A stretch of 56,836 nt of DNA from an uncultured Acetatifactor sp. (GCA_949840885.1 CATKYJ010000030.1:1-56836); one strand, 5' to 3'; positions 14,013 to 24,662 are shown, counted from the stretch's first letter. A program made the numbers and translations. Notes: a model not told the origin generated them from the sequence alone.

Positions 14013-16706
14013 ATGGAGAGGAGCAGGAAGCTAGTACTGATAGACGGACATAGTATTTTGCACAGGGCCTTTTACGGCGTGCCGGATCTGACCAATGCCC
14101 AGGGTCTGCACACCAATGCGGTATATGGCTTTTTGAATATTATGTTCCGAATTTTGGAAGAAGAGAAGCCGGATTTCCTGGCTGTGGCTTTCGATGTGCA
14201 CGCACCGACTTTCCGGCATGAGATGTATGAGGCGTACAAAGGAACCAGGAAACCCATGCCGGAGGAGTTGAGGGAACAGGTGCCCGTGCTGAAAGACGTG
14301 CTGAAAGCCATGCAGGTGACTCTGGTGGAGCAGGCAGGGCTGGAGGCGGACGATATTCTGGGAACCCTGGCCAAGAAAGCCCAGGCCCAGGGGCTGGAGG
14401 TGGCGCTGGTGTCCGGGGATCGTGATCTGCTGCAAATATCGGATGAGCACATCAAGATCCGGATTCCCAAGACCAAAATGGGCAGGACAGAGGTGGAGGA
14501 CTATTACCCAAAGGACGTGGAGGCCGCCTATCAGGTGACGCCCCTGCAGTTCATAGATCTGAAAGCTTTGATGGGGGACAGCTCCGACAATGTGCCCGGT
14601 GTGCCCAAGGTGGGGCAGAAGACTGCCACGGAGCTGATGGTGCAGTACGGTTCCATAGAGAATATCTATGCCCATGTGGAGGAGATCTCCAAAAAAAGCA
14701 TTCGGGAATCCCTGATGGAGAACAGGGAACTGGCGGACTTGAGTAAAGTCCTGGTGACCATCCGGACAGATGCGGATGTGTCCATAGATTACGAGGCTTC
14801 CCGGGCTGAGGGCTTTTATACGGAGGAAGCCTATCAGCTGTTCAGGCAGCTGGAATTCCGCAACATCTTAAGCCGCTTTGACCAGGAGAAGCGGGAGGAC
14901 AACAAAGACATTTCCGCGACATTTAAACGGCTGGAGAGCCGGAAAGCATTTCTGGGGAAACTTGGGAAGATCAAGGAAGACCAGAGAGCAGGCCTGTTTT
15001 TGGCCGCTGAGGGCGGGAATCTTTTGGCCGCTGCGGTATCCGTAGAGGGAGAGACATTTGCTTTTGCGATGCCCGTGAAAGAAAACGTACAGCTTTCCTT
15101 TTTCCAGGAGAGTGAGCTGTTTGCCGAAGATGAAGACGAGACTGCCTGCAAAGAGGCCCTGAGGGCGCTCTCAGCCAGGGCACGGATATCTGCTTTCGAC
15201 ATCAAAAGGCTGTACCCTTATCTGGAACAGGATACCACGAAGCGGTACTTTGATATCCTCATTGCGGCATATCTGCTCAATCCGTTAAAGAGCGACTATG
15301 CGCCCGAGAGCATTGCCTCGGAGCATTTGGGGCTGCAGATTCCCGGCTGGGCGGAGCGCTTCGGAAAGCAGAGGCCGGGAGAGGCTCTTGCGTCCGCACC
15401 GGACAAATTTGTGGAGTACTGCAATTATGGCGCCTATGTGTCCCTGAAAGCCGGGGAGGCGTTGGAGAGGAAGCTTAATGAGACCGGCATGGACAGTCTT
15501 ATGCGGGATATAGAGATGCCTCTGTCTTTGGTGCTCTACGATATGGAGCGGGAGGGCGTGGAAGTGCGCAGGGAAGAACTCAAGGCGTATGGGGACGCTC
15601 TGATCGAGAGGATCCGGGAATTGGAGAAATCCATCCACAAACAGGCTGGCGTGGAATTCAATATCAATTCCCCCAAGCAGCTTGGGGAGGTGCTCTTTGA
15701 GACCATGAAGCTGCCCGGCGGCAAGAAGACCAAAACGGGCTACTCCACGGCGGCGGACGTGCTGGAAAAGCTTTCGGAGGAGGCGCCCATCGTCAGGGAC
15801 ATTCTGGAGTACAGACAGCTGACAAAGCTGAAATCCACCTATGCGGACGGGCTTGCGGTTTATATCGGCCCGGACAGGCGGATCCACACCAATTTTAACC
15901 AGACCATTACCGCCACGGGCCGCATCAGCTCCACGGAGCCCAATCTCCAGAACATCCCCATGCGCATGGAACTGGGCAGGCGCATCCGGAAAGTGTTCGT
16001 GCCCAGGGAGGGGTGCGAGTTCATGGATGCGGACTATTCCCAGATCGAGCTGCGGGTGCTGGCCCATATGTCCGGGGACGAGCAGCTCATCGAGGCCTAC
16101 CACATGGATCAGGACATCCACCGTATCACTGCCTCCAAAGTGTTTCACACGCCTTTCGAGGAGGTCACGGATCTTCAGCGGCGCAATGCCAAGGCGGTGA
16201 ACTTCGGCATTGTCTACGGCATCAGTTCCTTTGGGCTGAGCCAGGATCTGAGCATCAGCAAGAAAGAGGCGGCTGATTATATCGAACAGTATTTTGCCAC
16301 CTATCCGGGGGTGAAGATATTCCTGGACGGGCTGGTGGCGGATGCTAAGGAAAAGGGATACATTACCACTATGTTCGGCAGGAGGAGGCCGATTCCGGAA
16401 CTTACCTCCTCCAATTTCATGCAGCGCTCCTTTGGGGAGCGGGTAGCAATGAATTCCCCCATACAGGGCACGGCTGCGGACATCATCAAGATCGCCATGA
16501 TACGGGTATGGCGGGCGCTGCGGGAGAGCGGCCTGAAATCCAGGCTGATCCTCCAGGTGCACGATGAACTTGTAATAGAGACCTACAGAGAGGAAGAAGA
16601 GCAGGTACGGGAAATCCTCATCACCAACATGCAGGCGGCGGCAGATCTGGCTGTGGCGCTGGAGGTGGATCTGCACACCGGGGACAACTGGTACGAGGCG
16701 AAATGA
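14013..16706 (+). CDS. polA: DNA polymerase I
   Basis: Protein of 897 aa that fills gaps and removes RNA primers. Residues 1-290 are the 5'-3' flap nuclease (LVLIDGHSILHRAFYG, LEADDILGTLA, SGDRDLLQ, GDSSDNVPGVPKVGQKTA). The middle is the 3'-5' exonuclease fold, but the first acidic pair (usual DTET) is replaced by FLAAEGGN, so proofreading is probably lost, as in many Firmicutes. The polymerase motifs are intact: A (MDADYSQIELRVLAHMSG), B (RRNAKAVNFGIVYGIS), C (LQVHDELVIE). ATG 14013 is chosen because AAAGGAA sits 8 bases upstream. Confidence 0.97.
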   Translation: MERSRKLVLIDGHSILHRAFYGVPDLTNAQGLHTNAVYGFLNIMFRILEEEKPDFLAVAFDVHAPTFRHEMYEAYKGTRKPMPEELREQVPVLKDVLKAMQVTLVEQAGLEADDILGTLAKKAQAQGLEVALVSGDRDLLQISDEHIKIRIPKTKMGRTEVEDYYPKDVEAAYQVTPLQFIDLKALMGDSSDNVPGVPKVGQKTATELMVQYGSIENIYAHVEEISKKSIRESLMENRELADLSKVLVTIRTDADVSIDYEASRAEGFYTEEAYQLFRQLEFRNILSRFDQEKREDNKDISATFKRLESRKAFLGKLGKIKEDQRAGLFLAAEGGNLLAAAVSVEGETFAFAMPVKENVQLSFFQESELFAEDEDETACKEALRALSARARISAFDIKRLYPYLEQDTTKRYFDILIAAYLLNPLKSDYAPESIASEHLGLQIPGWAERFGKQRPGEALASAPDKFVEYCNYGAYVSLKAGEALERKLNETGMDSLMRDIEMPLSLVLYDMEREGVEVRREELKAYGDALIERIRELEKSIHKQAGVEFNINSPKQLGEVLFETMKLPGGKKTKTGYSTAADVLEKLSEEAPIVRDILEYRQLTKLKSTYADGLAVYIGPDRRIHTNFNQTITATGRISSTEPNLQNIPMRMELGRRIRKVFVPREGCEFMDADYSQIELRVLAHMSGDEQLIEAYHMDQDIHRITASKVFHTPFEEVTDLQRRNAKAVNFGIVYGISSFGLSQDLSISKKEAADYIEQYFATYPGVKIFLDGLVADAKEKGYITTMFGRRRPIPELTSSNFMQRSFGERVAMNSPIQGTAADIIKIAMIRVWRALRESGLKSRLILQVHDELVIETYREEEEQVREILITNMQAAADLAVALEVDLHTGDNWYEAK

Positions 16707-16862
16707 CGAAAGCCGGGCGCGCAAAACCAGTCGGGCATAGAAATCGTCCACAGGGCAGAAAAGCAGTCGGACATAAAATCGGCCCGACAGAAACCGGTCT
16801 GTAGCGGTATCCTGGCAGAATGCAGCAGAATGCTGCCGCGTAAGGATGAGGGGAGGGCATGA

Positions 16863-17456
16863 ATGCGTTTCATAGGAATCACGGGAGGCGTGGGCGCTGG
16901 CAAGTCCGAAATCCTGCGCTATATCAAACAGCATTACAAGTGTGAAATCTACCTGGCGGACGAGGTGGCCCATCTGGTAAAGCGCCCGGGCACAAAGGCC
17001 TATGAGGCTTTGCTTTTGCTGCTGGGTTCCGGCGTGGCAGGCAGCGACGGACAGATCGACAAGGCGGCCATGGCAGCCAGGATTTTTGCGGATCCCGCTC
17101 TCTTGGAGCAGGTGAACGGTATCATTCACCCGGCGGTAAAGGAATTTTTGCTGGAGCGGCTTAAGGAGGCGAAAGCCGCCGGGAAGACGGAGCTGTTTTT
17201 CGTGGAGGCTGCGCTGCTCATAGAGGGCGGATATCTTGCGCTGGTGGATGAAATGTGGTATATTTATGCGGATGAGGCCGTGCGGCGGGAGAGGCTTCGG
17301 GCTTCCAGGGGCTACAGCGAAGAGAAGATCACGCAGATCATGTCCAGCCAGCTGACGGAAGAGCAGTTTCGGGACAGCTGCGGCTTTGTCATTGACAACA
17401 GCGGGGATTTTGGGGAGACCTGCAGACAGATCGACGAAAGACTCAGGGGCTGCTGA
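16863..17456 (+). CDS. coaE: dephospho-CoA kinase
   Basis: Protein of 197 aa that performs the last step of coenzyme A synthesis. Walker A GGVGAGKSEIL follows the start FIGIT, YLADEVAHLV contains the acidic base of the CoaE active site, and NGIIHPAVKEFL and VEAALLIEGGY are family motifs. polA-coaE is a common neighbour pair in Firmicutes. A 156-base gap separates it from polA and GAGGGGAGGGC stands before the ATG. Confidence 0.93.
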   Translation: MRFIGITGGVGAGKSEILRYIKQHYKCEIYLADEVAHLVKRPGTKAYEALLLLLGSGVAGSDGQIDKAAMAARIFADPALLEQVNGIIHPAVKEFLLERLKEAKAAGKTELFFVEAALLIEGGYLALVDEMWYIYADEAVRRERLRASRGYSEEKITQIMSSQLTEEQFRDSCGFVIDNSGDFGETCRQIDERLRGC

Positions 17457-17506
17457 ACGTGGAAAGCCGCCAGGCGGACGGGGCAAGATATACTTGCAGC
17501 CACCGG

Positions 17507-17585
17507 AATTTGCCATGCCCCCCGACTTACAAGCGAAAGATGCCATAAACCGGAGGCAAACTTTATAGCTCGTGAATATACATAG
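17507..17585 (+). repeat. dispersed a-b-a'-b' repeat element, copy A
   Basis: Same layout as the copies at 24491, 34337 and 45339: AATTTGCC (a), CGACTTACAAGCG (b), CCGGAGGCAAACTTTA (a'), GCTCGTGAATATA (b'). Pairing of a with a' (GGCAAACTT) is good here; b with b' is imperfect. It is 66 bases upstream of the walJ-like start. Confidence 0.65.
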
Positions 17586-17650
17586 AGGTCTTGGGAGTCA
17601 TGGGTTTACAAGCCCCCGGAAGACATGAAAAAAGGATGGAATCAGACAAA

Positions 17651-18448
17651 ATGAGATTGTGCAGCATTGCCAGCGGAAGCAGCGGGAATTGTATCTATGT
17701 GGGATCGGAGGCCGCGCACCTGTTGGTGGACGTAGGAATAAGCGGCAAAAAGACCGAGGCGGGCTTAAAGGAACTGGAATTGTCGGGAAGAGATATAGAC
17801 GGTATTTTGATAACCCATGAACATGCGGATCACATACAGGGGCTGGGGGTCATTGCCAGAAAGTACGAAATCCCCATTTATGCCACGGCCGGTACCATAG
17901 AGGCCATGAAAGACTACGGGGGGCTGGGAAACGTGGATCCGGCGCTGTTCCATGAGGTGCAGGAAGACCGGAAATTCATCATAAAGGATCTTACCATCAA
18001 TCCCATGCGGATTTCCCACGATGCCGCCCAGCCGGTAGGCTACCGGATTGCCTATGGCAGCAGGCGGGTGGCGGTGTGCACGGATCTGGGAATCTATAAC
18101 GACTACACGGTGGAATGCCTCAAAGGCATGGACGCGCTGCTGCTGGAGGCCAACCATGACGTGAACATGCTGCAGGTAGGGCCCTATCCCTATTATCTGA
18201 AGCAGCGCATTCTGGGGGAGAGGGGGCATCTGTCCAATGAGAATACGGGCAGGCTCCTGTGCCGGATTCTGCACGATGGGCTTAAGGCGGTGCTTTTGGG
18301 GCATTTGAGCAAGGAGAACAATCTGCCGGAGCTGGCCTATGAGTCGGTGCGGATGGAGATCAACATGGGCGACAATCCTTACAAAGCCGGTGACTTCGAC
18401 ATCCGGGTGGCCAGGCGCAGCGAAGTGACGCCGGCAGTTTTGGTGTAA
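17651..18448 (+). CDS. walJ: MBL-fold metallo-hydrolase of the WalJ/YycJ type
   Basis: Protein of 265 aa. It starts MRLCSIASGSSGNCIYVG, the usual N-terminus of this family, and carries the metal motif ITHEHADHIQG (HxHxDH) plus ISHDAAQPVGYRI and LLEANHDVNML. YycJ proteins are single-strand DNA exonucleases or metal hydrolases linked to DNA repair and cell-wall control. ATG 17651 fits the family start; an ATG at 17636 would add MESDK but has no better ribosome site. It is in the expected neighbourhood polA-coaE-walJ-ACT-UPF0210. Confidence 0.88.
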   Translation: MRLCSIASGSSGNCIYVGSEAAHLLVDVGISGKKTEAGLKELELSGRDIDGILITHEHADHIQGLGVIARKYEIPIYATAGTIEAMKDYGGLGNVDPALFHEVQEDRKFIIKDLTINPMRISHDAAQPVGYRIAYGSRRVAVCTDLGIYNDYTVECLKGMDALLLEANHDVNMLQVGPYPYYLKQRILGERGHLSNENTGRLLCRILHDGLKAVLLGHLSKENNLPELAYESVRMEINMGDNPYKAGDFDIRVARRSEVTPAVLV

Positions 18449-18598
18449 AAAAGCAATCCCGCAGGTCAGAATGCACAGGCGGATTCTATTCGATTTGCAG
18501 AGAGGGTTCGCTTTGTGCAGGCATTCTTTGAGGGTTTGTGCAGGAATATTTTTTTGTGCGGTTTTAGGGACATGAAGAATGGAGGAATGAAAGCATTT

Positions 18599-18871
18599 AT
18601 GAAAAGGACAATTATTACGGTGGTAGGAAAGGATACCATAGGCATCATTGCCAAGGTCTGTACATATCTGGCGGAGAACGGGATCAATATTTTGGACATT
18701 TCCCAGACTATTGTGCAGGGGTATTTCAATATGATGATGATTGTGGACACCAGCAAAACAGAAAAGCCGTTCGGAGATATGGCGGACGAGATGACGGCCC
18801 TGGGGGAGGAGACGGGCGTGCAGATCAAATGCCAGAAAGAAGAGATATTTGACAAGATGCACAGGATCTGA
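18599..18871 (+). CDS. ACT domain protein, UPF0237
   Basis: Protein of 90 aa that is a single ACT domain (KRTIITVVGKDTIGIIAKVC ... GINILDISQTIVQGYFNMMM), the usual size of UPF0237. ACT domains bind small ligands such as amino acids. ATG 18599 is chosen for length; GGAGG lies 13 bases before it. It is directly followed by the UPF0210 gene, a nearly fixed pair in bacteria. Confidence 0.9.
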   Translation: MKRTIITVVGKDTIGIIAKVCTYLAENGINILDISQTIVQGYFNMMMIVDTSKTEKPFGDMADEMTALGEETGVQIKCQKEEIFDKMHRI

Positions 18872-18935
18872 TCACGATTCTATTGTCAAGAATTCTGTCA
18901 GGCAGAAGCGGCGGATACCAGCATGGAGGTTATAA

Positions 18936-20300
18936 ATGATAAATATATATGAAGTGGCTGAGACCAACAAGATGATCACGGAAGAGAACCTGGACGTGCG
19001 TACGATCACTTTGGGCATCAGCCTTTTGGACTGCATTGATTCGGATCTGCAGAGACTGAATGAAAAAATTTATGATAAGATATATGATGCCGCCAAAGAC
19101 CTGGTGAAGACCGGGGAGGAGATTTCCAGGGAGTTCGGCATCCCGATTGTAAATAAGCGGATATCCGTGACGCCTATTGCGCTGGTGGCAGGGGCGGCCT
19201 GTAAGTCCGCGGAGGATTTCGCCTCTGTGGCCAGGACCCTGGACAGGGTGGCAAAGAAAGTGGGTGTGAACTTCATCGGCGGCTATTCCGCTCTGGTGAG
19301 CAAGGGGATGACGGCGGCGGACGAACTGCTGATCCGCTCCATTCCCAGCGCCCTTTCGGGCACGGAGCGGGTGTGTGCCTCCGTAAACTTAGGCTCTACC
19401 AGGACGGGCATCAACATGGATGCGGTGAAGCTGATGGGAGAAATCATCAAAGCTACCGCGGAGGCCACGAAAGAGGCGGATTCCCTGGGCTGTGCAAAAC
19501 TGGTGGTGTTCTGCAACGCTCCGGATGACAATCCTTTCATGGCAGGCGCTTTTCATGGGGTCACGGAGGGCGACAAGGTAATCAATGTGGGAGTCAGCGG
19601 CCCTGGCGTGGTAAAGACCGCCCTGGAAAAGGTGCGGGGCGAGAATTTCGAGGTGCTTTGCGAGACCATCAAGAAGACGGCTTTCAAGGTGACCAGGGTG
19701 GGGCAGCTGGTGGCGCAGGAGGCGTCCGCCATGTTAAACGTCCCTTTTGGGATCGTGGATCTGTCCTTAGCGCCCACGCCGGCCATCGGCGACAGCGTGG
19801 CGGACATTCTGTGCGAGATAGGCCTGGAATACGCAGGGGCTCCCGGCACCACGGCGGCTCTGGCGCTTTTGAACGACCAGGTGAAGAAAGGCGGCGTGAT
19901 GGCATCCTCCTATGTGGGGGGATTGAGCGGAGCATTTATCCCTGTCAGCGAGGATCAGGGCATGATTGATGCGGTGCAGGCAGGAGCCTTGACGTTAGAG
20001 AAGCTGGAGGCCATGACCTGCGTGTGTTCCGTGGGACTGGATATGATTGCCATTCCCGGCGACACGAAAGCCTCCACGATTTCCGGCATCATAGCGGACG
20101 AGATGGCCATCGGCATGGTGAACCAGAAGACCACAGCCGTCCGTGTGATTCCCGTGGTCGGCAAAGCCGTGGGAGAGACTGTAGAATTCGGCGGACTGCT
20201 GGGCTATGCGCCCATCATGCCGGTGAACCGATTTGGCTGTGAGGCTTTCATCAACCGCGGCGGGCGGATTCCCGCGCCGATTCACAGCTTCAAGAACTAA
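18936..20300 (+). CDS. UPF0210 / DUF711 family protein
   Basis: Protein of 454 aa, full family length. Landmarks are [55 protein letters not shown] and [12 protein letters not shown]. It resembles pyruvate formate-lyase-like folds, but no glycyl-radical loop is present at the C-terminus, and its reaction is unknown. The adjacent ACT protein may sense a ligand for it. Confidence 0.9.
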   Translation: MINIYEVAETNKMITEENLDVRTITLGISLLDCIDSDLQRLNEKIYDKIYDAAKDLVKTGEEISREFGIPIVNKRISVTPIALVAGAACKSAEDFASVARTLDRVAKKVGVNFIGGYSALVSKGMTAADELLIRSIPSALSGTERVCASVNLGSTRTGINMDAVKLMGEIIKATAEATKEADSLGCAKLVVFCNAPDDNPFMAGAFHGVTEGDKVINVGVSGPGVVKTALEKVRGENFEVLCETIKKTAFKVTRVGQLVAQEASAMLNVPFGIVDLSLAPTPAIGDSVADILCEIGLEYAGAPGTTAALALLNDQVKKGGVMASSYVGGLSGAFIPVSEDQGMIDAVQAGALTLEKLEAMTCVCSVGLDMIAIPGDTKASTISGIIADEMAIGMVNQKTTAVRVIPVVGKAVGETVEFGGLLGYAPIMPVNRFGCEAFINRGGRIPAPIHSFKN

Positions 20301-20372
20301 AGGAACACCGCAACCGCTATGGCGTGATTTATCTGGACATCACATGGGCACAAAGCAGGGAGGCGCTTCCCG

Positions 20373-21677
20373 TCATATGATTACCAGTGGTGTGGAGAAT
20401 TCATTCATTGGCGGCTGTCCCGAGTGGGCGCAGGCCATTGCCTGATAAATTGCGCTGCTTTGGATATCCAGTTTCAGGAGCCTGTAGGCATCTGCCGACA
20501 GGTTCTTTTTTGCGTCCGCCAGCTTGGTGACAAGCGGGACGGAGGAAAGTTTTCCTATGACTCCGAGCAAAGGCGCTGCCTGGCGGCGGAAGCCCAGTAC
20601 CCTGGCATAAGGGGCATGGCCCAGATTCCGGCCCGGCGCCATATGGGCTTTTTCGATGCCTAACAGGATGTGCAGCAGGCATCTGCTGATTCTGGTATAG
20701 GTCATATCCTTTGTCTTCAATAGGTCGCAGAAGCCCTCATAACCTGTGAAACCGTTCAGCTGCCGCCTGATGCGGTCTGAGAGACCCTGGGACACATCCA
20801 GATATTTTTCATAGCCCTGTCCCCGCTCCATCAGCAATCTGTAGTATAGGAGAGAAGAGAAGTCATCGGCGTGGAGGAACCGGGTCTTTTCCATATAAGA
20901 ACTCAGGATTTGCAGCGCCTCCCGCGGCATGGAGCCCGCCAGCCGGGGCAGCGGGCATCCCTGCAGCAGCGCCTGGCGGATGGCCAGGGCGGAGGATAGG
21001 GACAGACGCGGCTCCTGTTCCTGCCCCGGTCTGGAATCAGGTTGCCTAGAACCAGGTTGCGAAAGGGATTCGTCACGGAATCCCTCGTGGTATCCTGCCC
21101 CGACCCTTTGTACCGTCACGGGAACCATGTCGCTGTGGGAACGTAAAATAGCCTTGATATAATCAATGCCAAGTATGTTGTTCGGGGAGGCGAGGATTTC
21201 CGCGAATCCCTCCGGAAGAGCTTCTCCGCAGACAGACAGAGATCTGACTCTGGCATTTGGATAGGAAAGTCCCTGCCTCAGGCAATCTTTCAGGGCAGTG
21301 CGGTAGGTTTCCGGCTCCTCCAGGAGAAATGCGGCGATTTTCCGGAGGGCTTTTACGTCACCGCATTCGCTGCCGAAGCACAGATGGGTGACGACTCCCA
21401 GCCCATGGAGCAGCGAAACAGCCCCGGCGGCGAAAGTCTCGGCGCTGGAGGCAGCGTACAGCACAGGGAGTTCCAGCACCAGGTCTGCGCCGCAGCGCAG
21501 GGCCATTTCGGCCCTGGCATGCTTGTCCGCCAGAGCCGGGGCCCCGCGCTGAACGAAATCTCCGCTCATAACTATGACAGTATAGTCGCATTCCGTGAGG
21601 CGGGCCGCCTCACGGAGCTGATAGAGATGTCCGTTGTGGAAAGGATTGTATTCAGCAATGATGCCGGTCACTTTCAT
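20373..21677 (-). CDS. tmcAL: tRNA(Met) cytidine acetate ligase
   Basis: Protein of 434 aa of the YlbM/TmcAL family, which acetylates C34 of elongator tRNA(Met) from acetate and ATP. It begins KVTGIIAEYNPFHNGHLYQL, with the HxGH-like nucleotidyltransferase signature, followed by VIVMSGDFVQRG and SPNNILGIDYIKAI. It is convergent with the UPF0210 gene and divergent from pta-ackA. The combination with acetate-producing genes next door is suggestive, since it consumes acetate, but may be chance. A variable, Gln/Arg-rich stretch near residues 205-225 looks like a linker insertion. Confidence 0.92.
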   Translation of the reverse strand: MKVTGIIAEYNPFHNGHLYQLREAARLTECDYTVIVMSGDFVQRGAPALADKHARAEMALRCGADLVLELPVLYAASSAETFAAGAVSLLHGLGVVTHLCFGSECGDVKALRKIAAFLLEEPETYRTALKDCLRQGLSYPNARVRSLSVCGEALPEGFAEILASPNNILGIDYIKAILRSHSDMVPVTVQRVGAGYHEGFRDESLSQPGSRQPDSRPGQEQEPRLSLSSALAIRQALLQGCPLPRLAGSMPREALQILSSYMEKTRFLHADDFSSLLYYRLLMERGQGYEKYLDVSQGLSDRIRRQLNGFTGYEGFCDLLKTKDMTYTRISRCLLHILLGIEKAHMAPGRNLGHAPYARVLGFRRQAAPLLGVIGKLSSVPLVTKLADAKKNLSADAYRLLKLDIQSSAIYQAMACAHSGQPPMNEFSTPLVII

Positions 21678-21878
21678 GGGAATCCTCCTGAGTCATGTCT
21701 ACAAATCTATTCGATACGCAGTATTTGATTGTCGATATTCCGAATAAAAATATAGGACGACAATGTGAAAAAAATAACAGTCTTGAAAGCGTTTACATCT
21801 GCACAACCATGGGTCTTGGCAGGAAGCGGAAAAAGTGCATATGTATCGGAAAATATACAATTAATCGCATATTCATCC

Positions 21879-21907
21879 TTGTACATTGTTTCCTTTTTTA
21901 GTATAAT
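21879..21907 (+). promoter_or_regulatory. strong sigma-A promoter for pta-ackA
   Basis: TTGTAC (21879-21884), 17-base spacer with a T-run, TATAAT (21902-21907). It is 117 bases before the pta start; the leader carries no visible riboswitch. Confidence 0.85.
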
Positions 21908-22023
21908 ATGGATAATACAGTTTGTTAAGTGGAAAATTTATCAAGAATAACCCCAAATAGAACGAACTGTAATGCAGAATGAATATGGGGATAGCGAAAA
22001 AAGCGCTGGAAAGGAGAAGGGAT

Positions 22024-23025
22024 ATGTCATATATTGACAAAATCAAGGAAAGAGCCAAGCTGGACAGGAAGACCATCGTGCTGCCGGAGTCCAAGGACAA
22101 AAGGACGCTGTTAGCCGCCGCAAAGATTGTGGAAGAGGGGATTGCGGACATCATCATGGTGGGAAATGAAGAGAAGATCATGGACGGCGCTGGCTGGCTG
22201 GAAGTGGATCTTTCCGGCGTCACGGTGATAGATCCTGCCCAAACCCCGAAATTGGAGGATTATGTCAATCTCCTGTATGAGACCAGGAAATCCAAGGGCA
22301 TGACTGAGGAGAAAGCAAGGGACATTCTGCTAAACGATTATCTGACTTTCGGTATTGTGATGGTAAAGGCAGGGGATGCGGACGGCATGGTGGCAGGCGC
22401 ATGCCATTCCACGGCAGATACCCTGCGGCCGGCCCTGCAGATTTTAAAGACTGCGCCGGGCGTGAAGCTGGTCTCTGCGTTCTTTGTGATGGATACCCAG
22501 TTCAAGGATCAGGGGGACAATGGCGCTTTCCTGTTCGCGGACTGCGGTCTGAACCAGGATCCTACGGCAGAAGAGCTGGCGGCCATTGCCGAGACCTCCT
22601 ACAGGAGCTTCAAGTCCCTGATCGGCCCCAAGCCCGTCATCGCTATGCTGAGCCATTCCACCAAGGGAAGCGCCAAGCACCAGATGGTGGACAAGGTGGT
22701 GGAAGCCACGAAGATTGCCAGGGAGCAGTATCCCCACCTGTTGCTGGACGGCGAACTGCAGCTGGACGCGGCCCTGGTACCTGGCGTGGCAAAGTCCAAA
22801 GCGCCCGGAAGCCCGGTGGGCGGAAAAGCGAACATCCTGATCTTCCCGAATCTGGATGCGGGAAATATCGGATACAAGCTGGTGCAGCGCCTGGGTGGCG
22901 CGGAAGCCTACGGCCCCATGCTTCAGGGCATCGCAAAGCCGGTCAATGACCTGTCCAGGGGCTGTTCCTGGCAGGATATCGTGGGTGTAGTGGCTCTTAC
23001 TGCGGTACAGGCGCAGCTTGTCTGA
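22024..23025 (+). CDS. pta: phosphate acetyltransferase
   Basis: Protein of 333 aa that converts acetyl-CoA and phosphate to acetyl phosphate. Family signatures: [14 protein letters not shown] at the N-terminus, [52 protein letters not shown] and [20 protein letters not shown]. The ATG at 22024 follows GGAAAGGAGAAGGG; an ATG at 21979 lies too far upstream. Together with ackA it makes ATP and acetate, the standard fermentative pair. Confidence 0.96.
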   Translation: MSYIDKIKERAKLDRKTIVLPESKDKRTLLAAAKIVEEGIADIIMVGNEEKIMDGAGWLEVDLSGVTVIDPAQTPKLEDYVNLLYETRKSKGMTEEKARDILLNDYLTFGIVMVKAGDADGMVAGACHSTADTLRPALQILKTAPGVKLVSAFFVMDTQFKDQGDNGAFLFADCGLNQDPTAEELAAIAETSYRSFKSLIGPKPVIAMLSHSTKGSAKHQMVDKVVEATKIAREQYPHLLLDGELQLDAALVPGVAKSKAPGSPVGGKANILIFPNLDAGNIGYKLVQRLGGAEAYGPMLQGIAKPVNDLSRGCSWQDIVGVVALTAVQAQLV

Positions 23026-23188
23026 GGGTTTTGCTGGCCACGGCCTGACCAGGACTGTGTGCATACAAATGAATGGACAGACCTCTCTATGAAAGGAAAT
23101 CGCATGGAGTTCTGTGTGCACTGCAGAAAATTGGATAAAGAGAAAACTTATATTAGAAATATCATATTTAGAAAGGAAGCATTTTATC

Positions 23189-24385
23189 ATGAAAGTTTTG
23201 GTCATTAACTGCGGGAGCTCCTCCCTGAAATTCCAGCTCATCGACTCGGAGTCCGAGAAATGCCTTGCAAAGGGCCTTTGCGAGAGAATCGGCATTGAGG
23301 GAAGCATGATAACATACGCCCCTGAAGACGGCGAGAAAGAAAAGACCGTAACCCCCATGCCCGACCATACCGAGGCCATCCGCCTGGTGCTGGAGGCGCT
23401 GACCAACCAAAAGACAGGGGTGGTGGGAAGCCTGGACGAAATCGGTGCGGTAGGCCACCGGATAGTCCACGGGGGAGAGAAGTTCGCCCAGTCTGTGGTG
23501 ATAGACGCAGAAGTGCTGGCTGCAGTGGAGGCGTGCAATGACCTTGCCCCGCTGCACAATCCGGCGAACCTGATCGGCATTGATGCCTGCAGGAAGCTGA
23601 TGCCAAACACGCCCATGGTAGGCGTGTTCGACACTGCGTTCCACCAGACCATGCCGGAGGAGGCCTATATGTACGGCCTGCCATATGAATATTATCAGAA
23701 ATACAAAATCAGGAGATACGGCTTCCACGGCACCAGCCATTCCTATGTGTCAAAGAGGGCGGCAGAGGTTCTGGGAAAACCTTATGAGGAGCTGAAGATC
23801 ATTGTCTGCCACTTGGGCAACGGTGCCAGCGTCTCCGCCGTAAAGGGTGGCAAATGTGTGGACACTTCTATGGGGCTGACTCCTCTGGAGGGGCTGATGA
23901 TGGGCACGAGGTCAGGAGACATGGATCCGGCCATCATCGAATTCCTGGCTCACAAGGAGGGCAAGGGCATCGATGAGATCATGGCCGTGCTGAACAAGAA
24001 ATCCGGCGTGCTGGGTCTGTCAGACAATCTCTCCTCCGACTTCAGGGATTTGGAGGACGGCTACAACGCGGGGGACGAAAACGCCATCCGTGCGCTGAAA
24101 GCTTACTGTTACCGGGTTGCAAAGTGCATCGGCTCCTATGTGGCTGCCATGAACGGCGTGGATGTGATATGCTTCACGGCAGGTATCGGCGAGAATGCGC
24201 CGCTGGTGCGCACCTTTGTATGCAGCTACCTGGGCTATCTGGGCGTGGAACTGGATCAGGCAGCCAATGCAAAGCGCGGGGAGGATATCGCGATTACCAC
24301 GCCCCAGAGCAGGACTACAGTCATGGTAATCCCTACCAATGAGGAACTTGCCATAGCCAGAGAGACCGTGCGGCTGGTGAAATAA
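23189..24385 (+). CDS. ackA: acetate kinase
   Basis: Protein of 398 aa that turns acetyl phosphate and ADP into acetate and ATP. It begins MKVLVINCGSSSLKFQL, the ASKHA phosphate-1 signature, then GHRIVHGGEKF, FDTAFHQTMPEEAY, YGFHGTSHSYVSKRAAE, HLGNGASVSAVKGG and FTAGIGENAPLVR. RBS AAAGGAAG. It follows pta by 163 bases, probably in one transcript, and is closed by a terminator at 24441. Confidence 0.97.
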   Translation: MKVLVINCGSSSLKFQLIDSESEKCLAKGLCERIGIEGSMITYAPEDGEKEKTVTPMPDHTEAIRLVLEALTNQKTGVVGSLDEIGAVGHRIVHGGEKFAQSVVIDAEVLAAVEACNDLAPLHNPANLIGIDACRKLMPNTPMVGVFDTAFHQTMPEEAYMYGLPYEYYQKYKIRRYGFHGTSHSYVSKRAAEVLGKPYEELKIIVCHLGNGASVSAVKGGKCVDTSMGLTPLEGLMMGTRSGDMDPAIIEFLAHKEGKGIDEIMAVLNKKSGVLGLSDNLSSDFRDLEDGYNAGDENAIRALKAYCYRVAKCIGSYVAAMNGVDVICFTAGIGENAPLVRTFVCSYLGYLGVELDQAANAKRGEDIAITTPQSRTTVMVIPTNEELAIARETVRLVK

Positions 24386-24440
24386 AACGAGGGATTGTGT
24401 CTGTCGGTACAAAGAGAAAATGAAGAAATAACGAATGAAG

Positions 24441-24472
24441 AGAGGTCGGCCGGAAAGCCAGGCCTCTTTTTC
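24441..24472 (+). terminator. terminator after ackA
   Basis: AGAGG (24441-24445) pairs with CCTCT (24463-24467), with inner GGC/GCC, followed by TTTTTC. Confidence 0.7.
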
Positions 24473-24490
24473 TTATCTGCAGCTGCGAGA

Positions 24491-24620
24491 TTTATACTGA
24501 CAGTCACTAACATTTACCAAGGAATGCTTTTCTTTCAAGGAATGCTTTTTTTCATGGCACCTGACTCACAAGCGGCAGATGCTGTAAACCGATGGCAAAC
24601 TTACCGCTTGTGAGTATAGG
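24491..24620 (+). repeat. dispersed a-b-a'-b' repeat element, copy B, with insertion
   Basis: ACTCACAAGCGG (24564-24575, b) and CCGCTTGTGAGT (24604-24615, b') are perfectly complementary over 12 bp. The a segment (CATTTACCA) is separated from b by about 44 inserted bases that are two reverse-strand units of the 18-bp minisatellite. The element therefore stands here without a following gene but in the ackA 3' region. Confidence 0.75.
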
Positions 24621-24636
24621 AACCGTCACGAAATAA

Positions 24637-24662
24637 CCTGCCGAAAGTCCGCAGGATTTTTC
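24637..24662 (+). terminator. terminator-like hairpin
   Basis: CCTGC (24637-24641) and GCAGG (24651-24655) with a nine-base loop, followed by ATTTTTC. It directly follows repeat copy B. Confidence 0.55.

Noticed and set aside
15285..17546. A long minus-strand open frame (753 codons) across polA and coaE
   Set aside because: It is antisense to well-conserved polA and coaE, has no ribosome site and encodes a His/Leu/Pro-rich product typical of the reverse frame of GC-rich genes.
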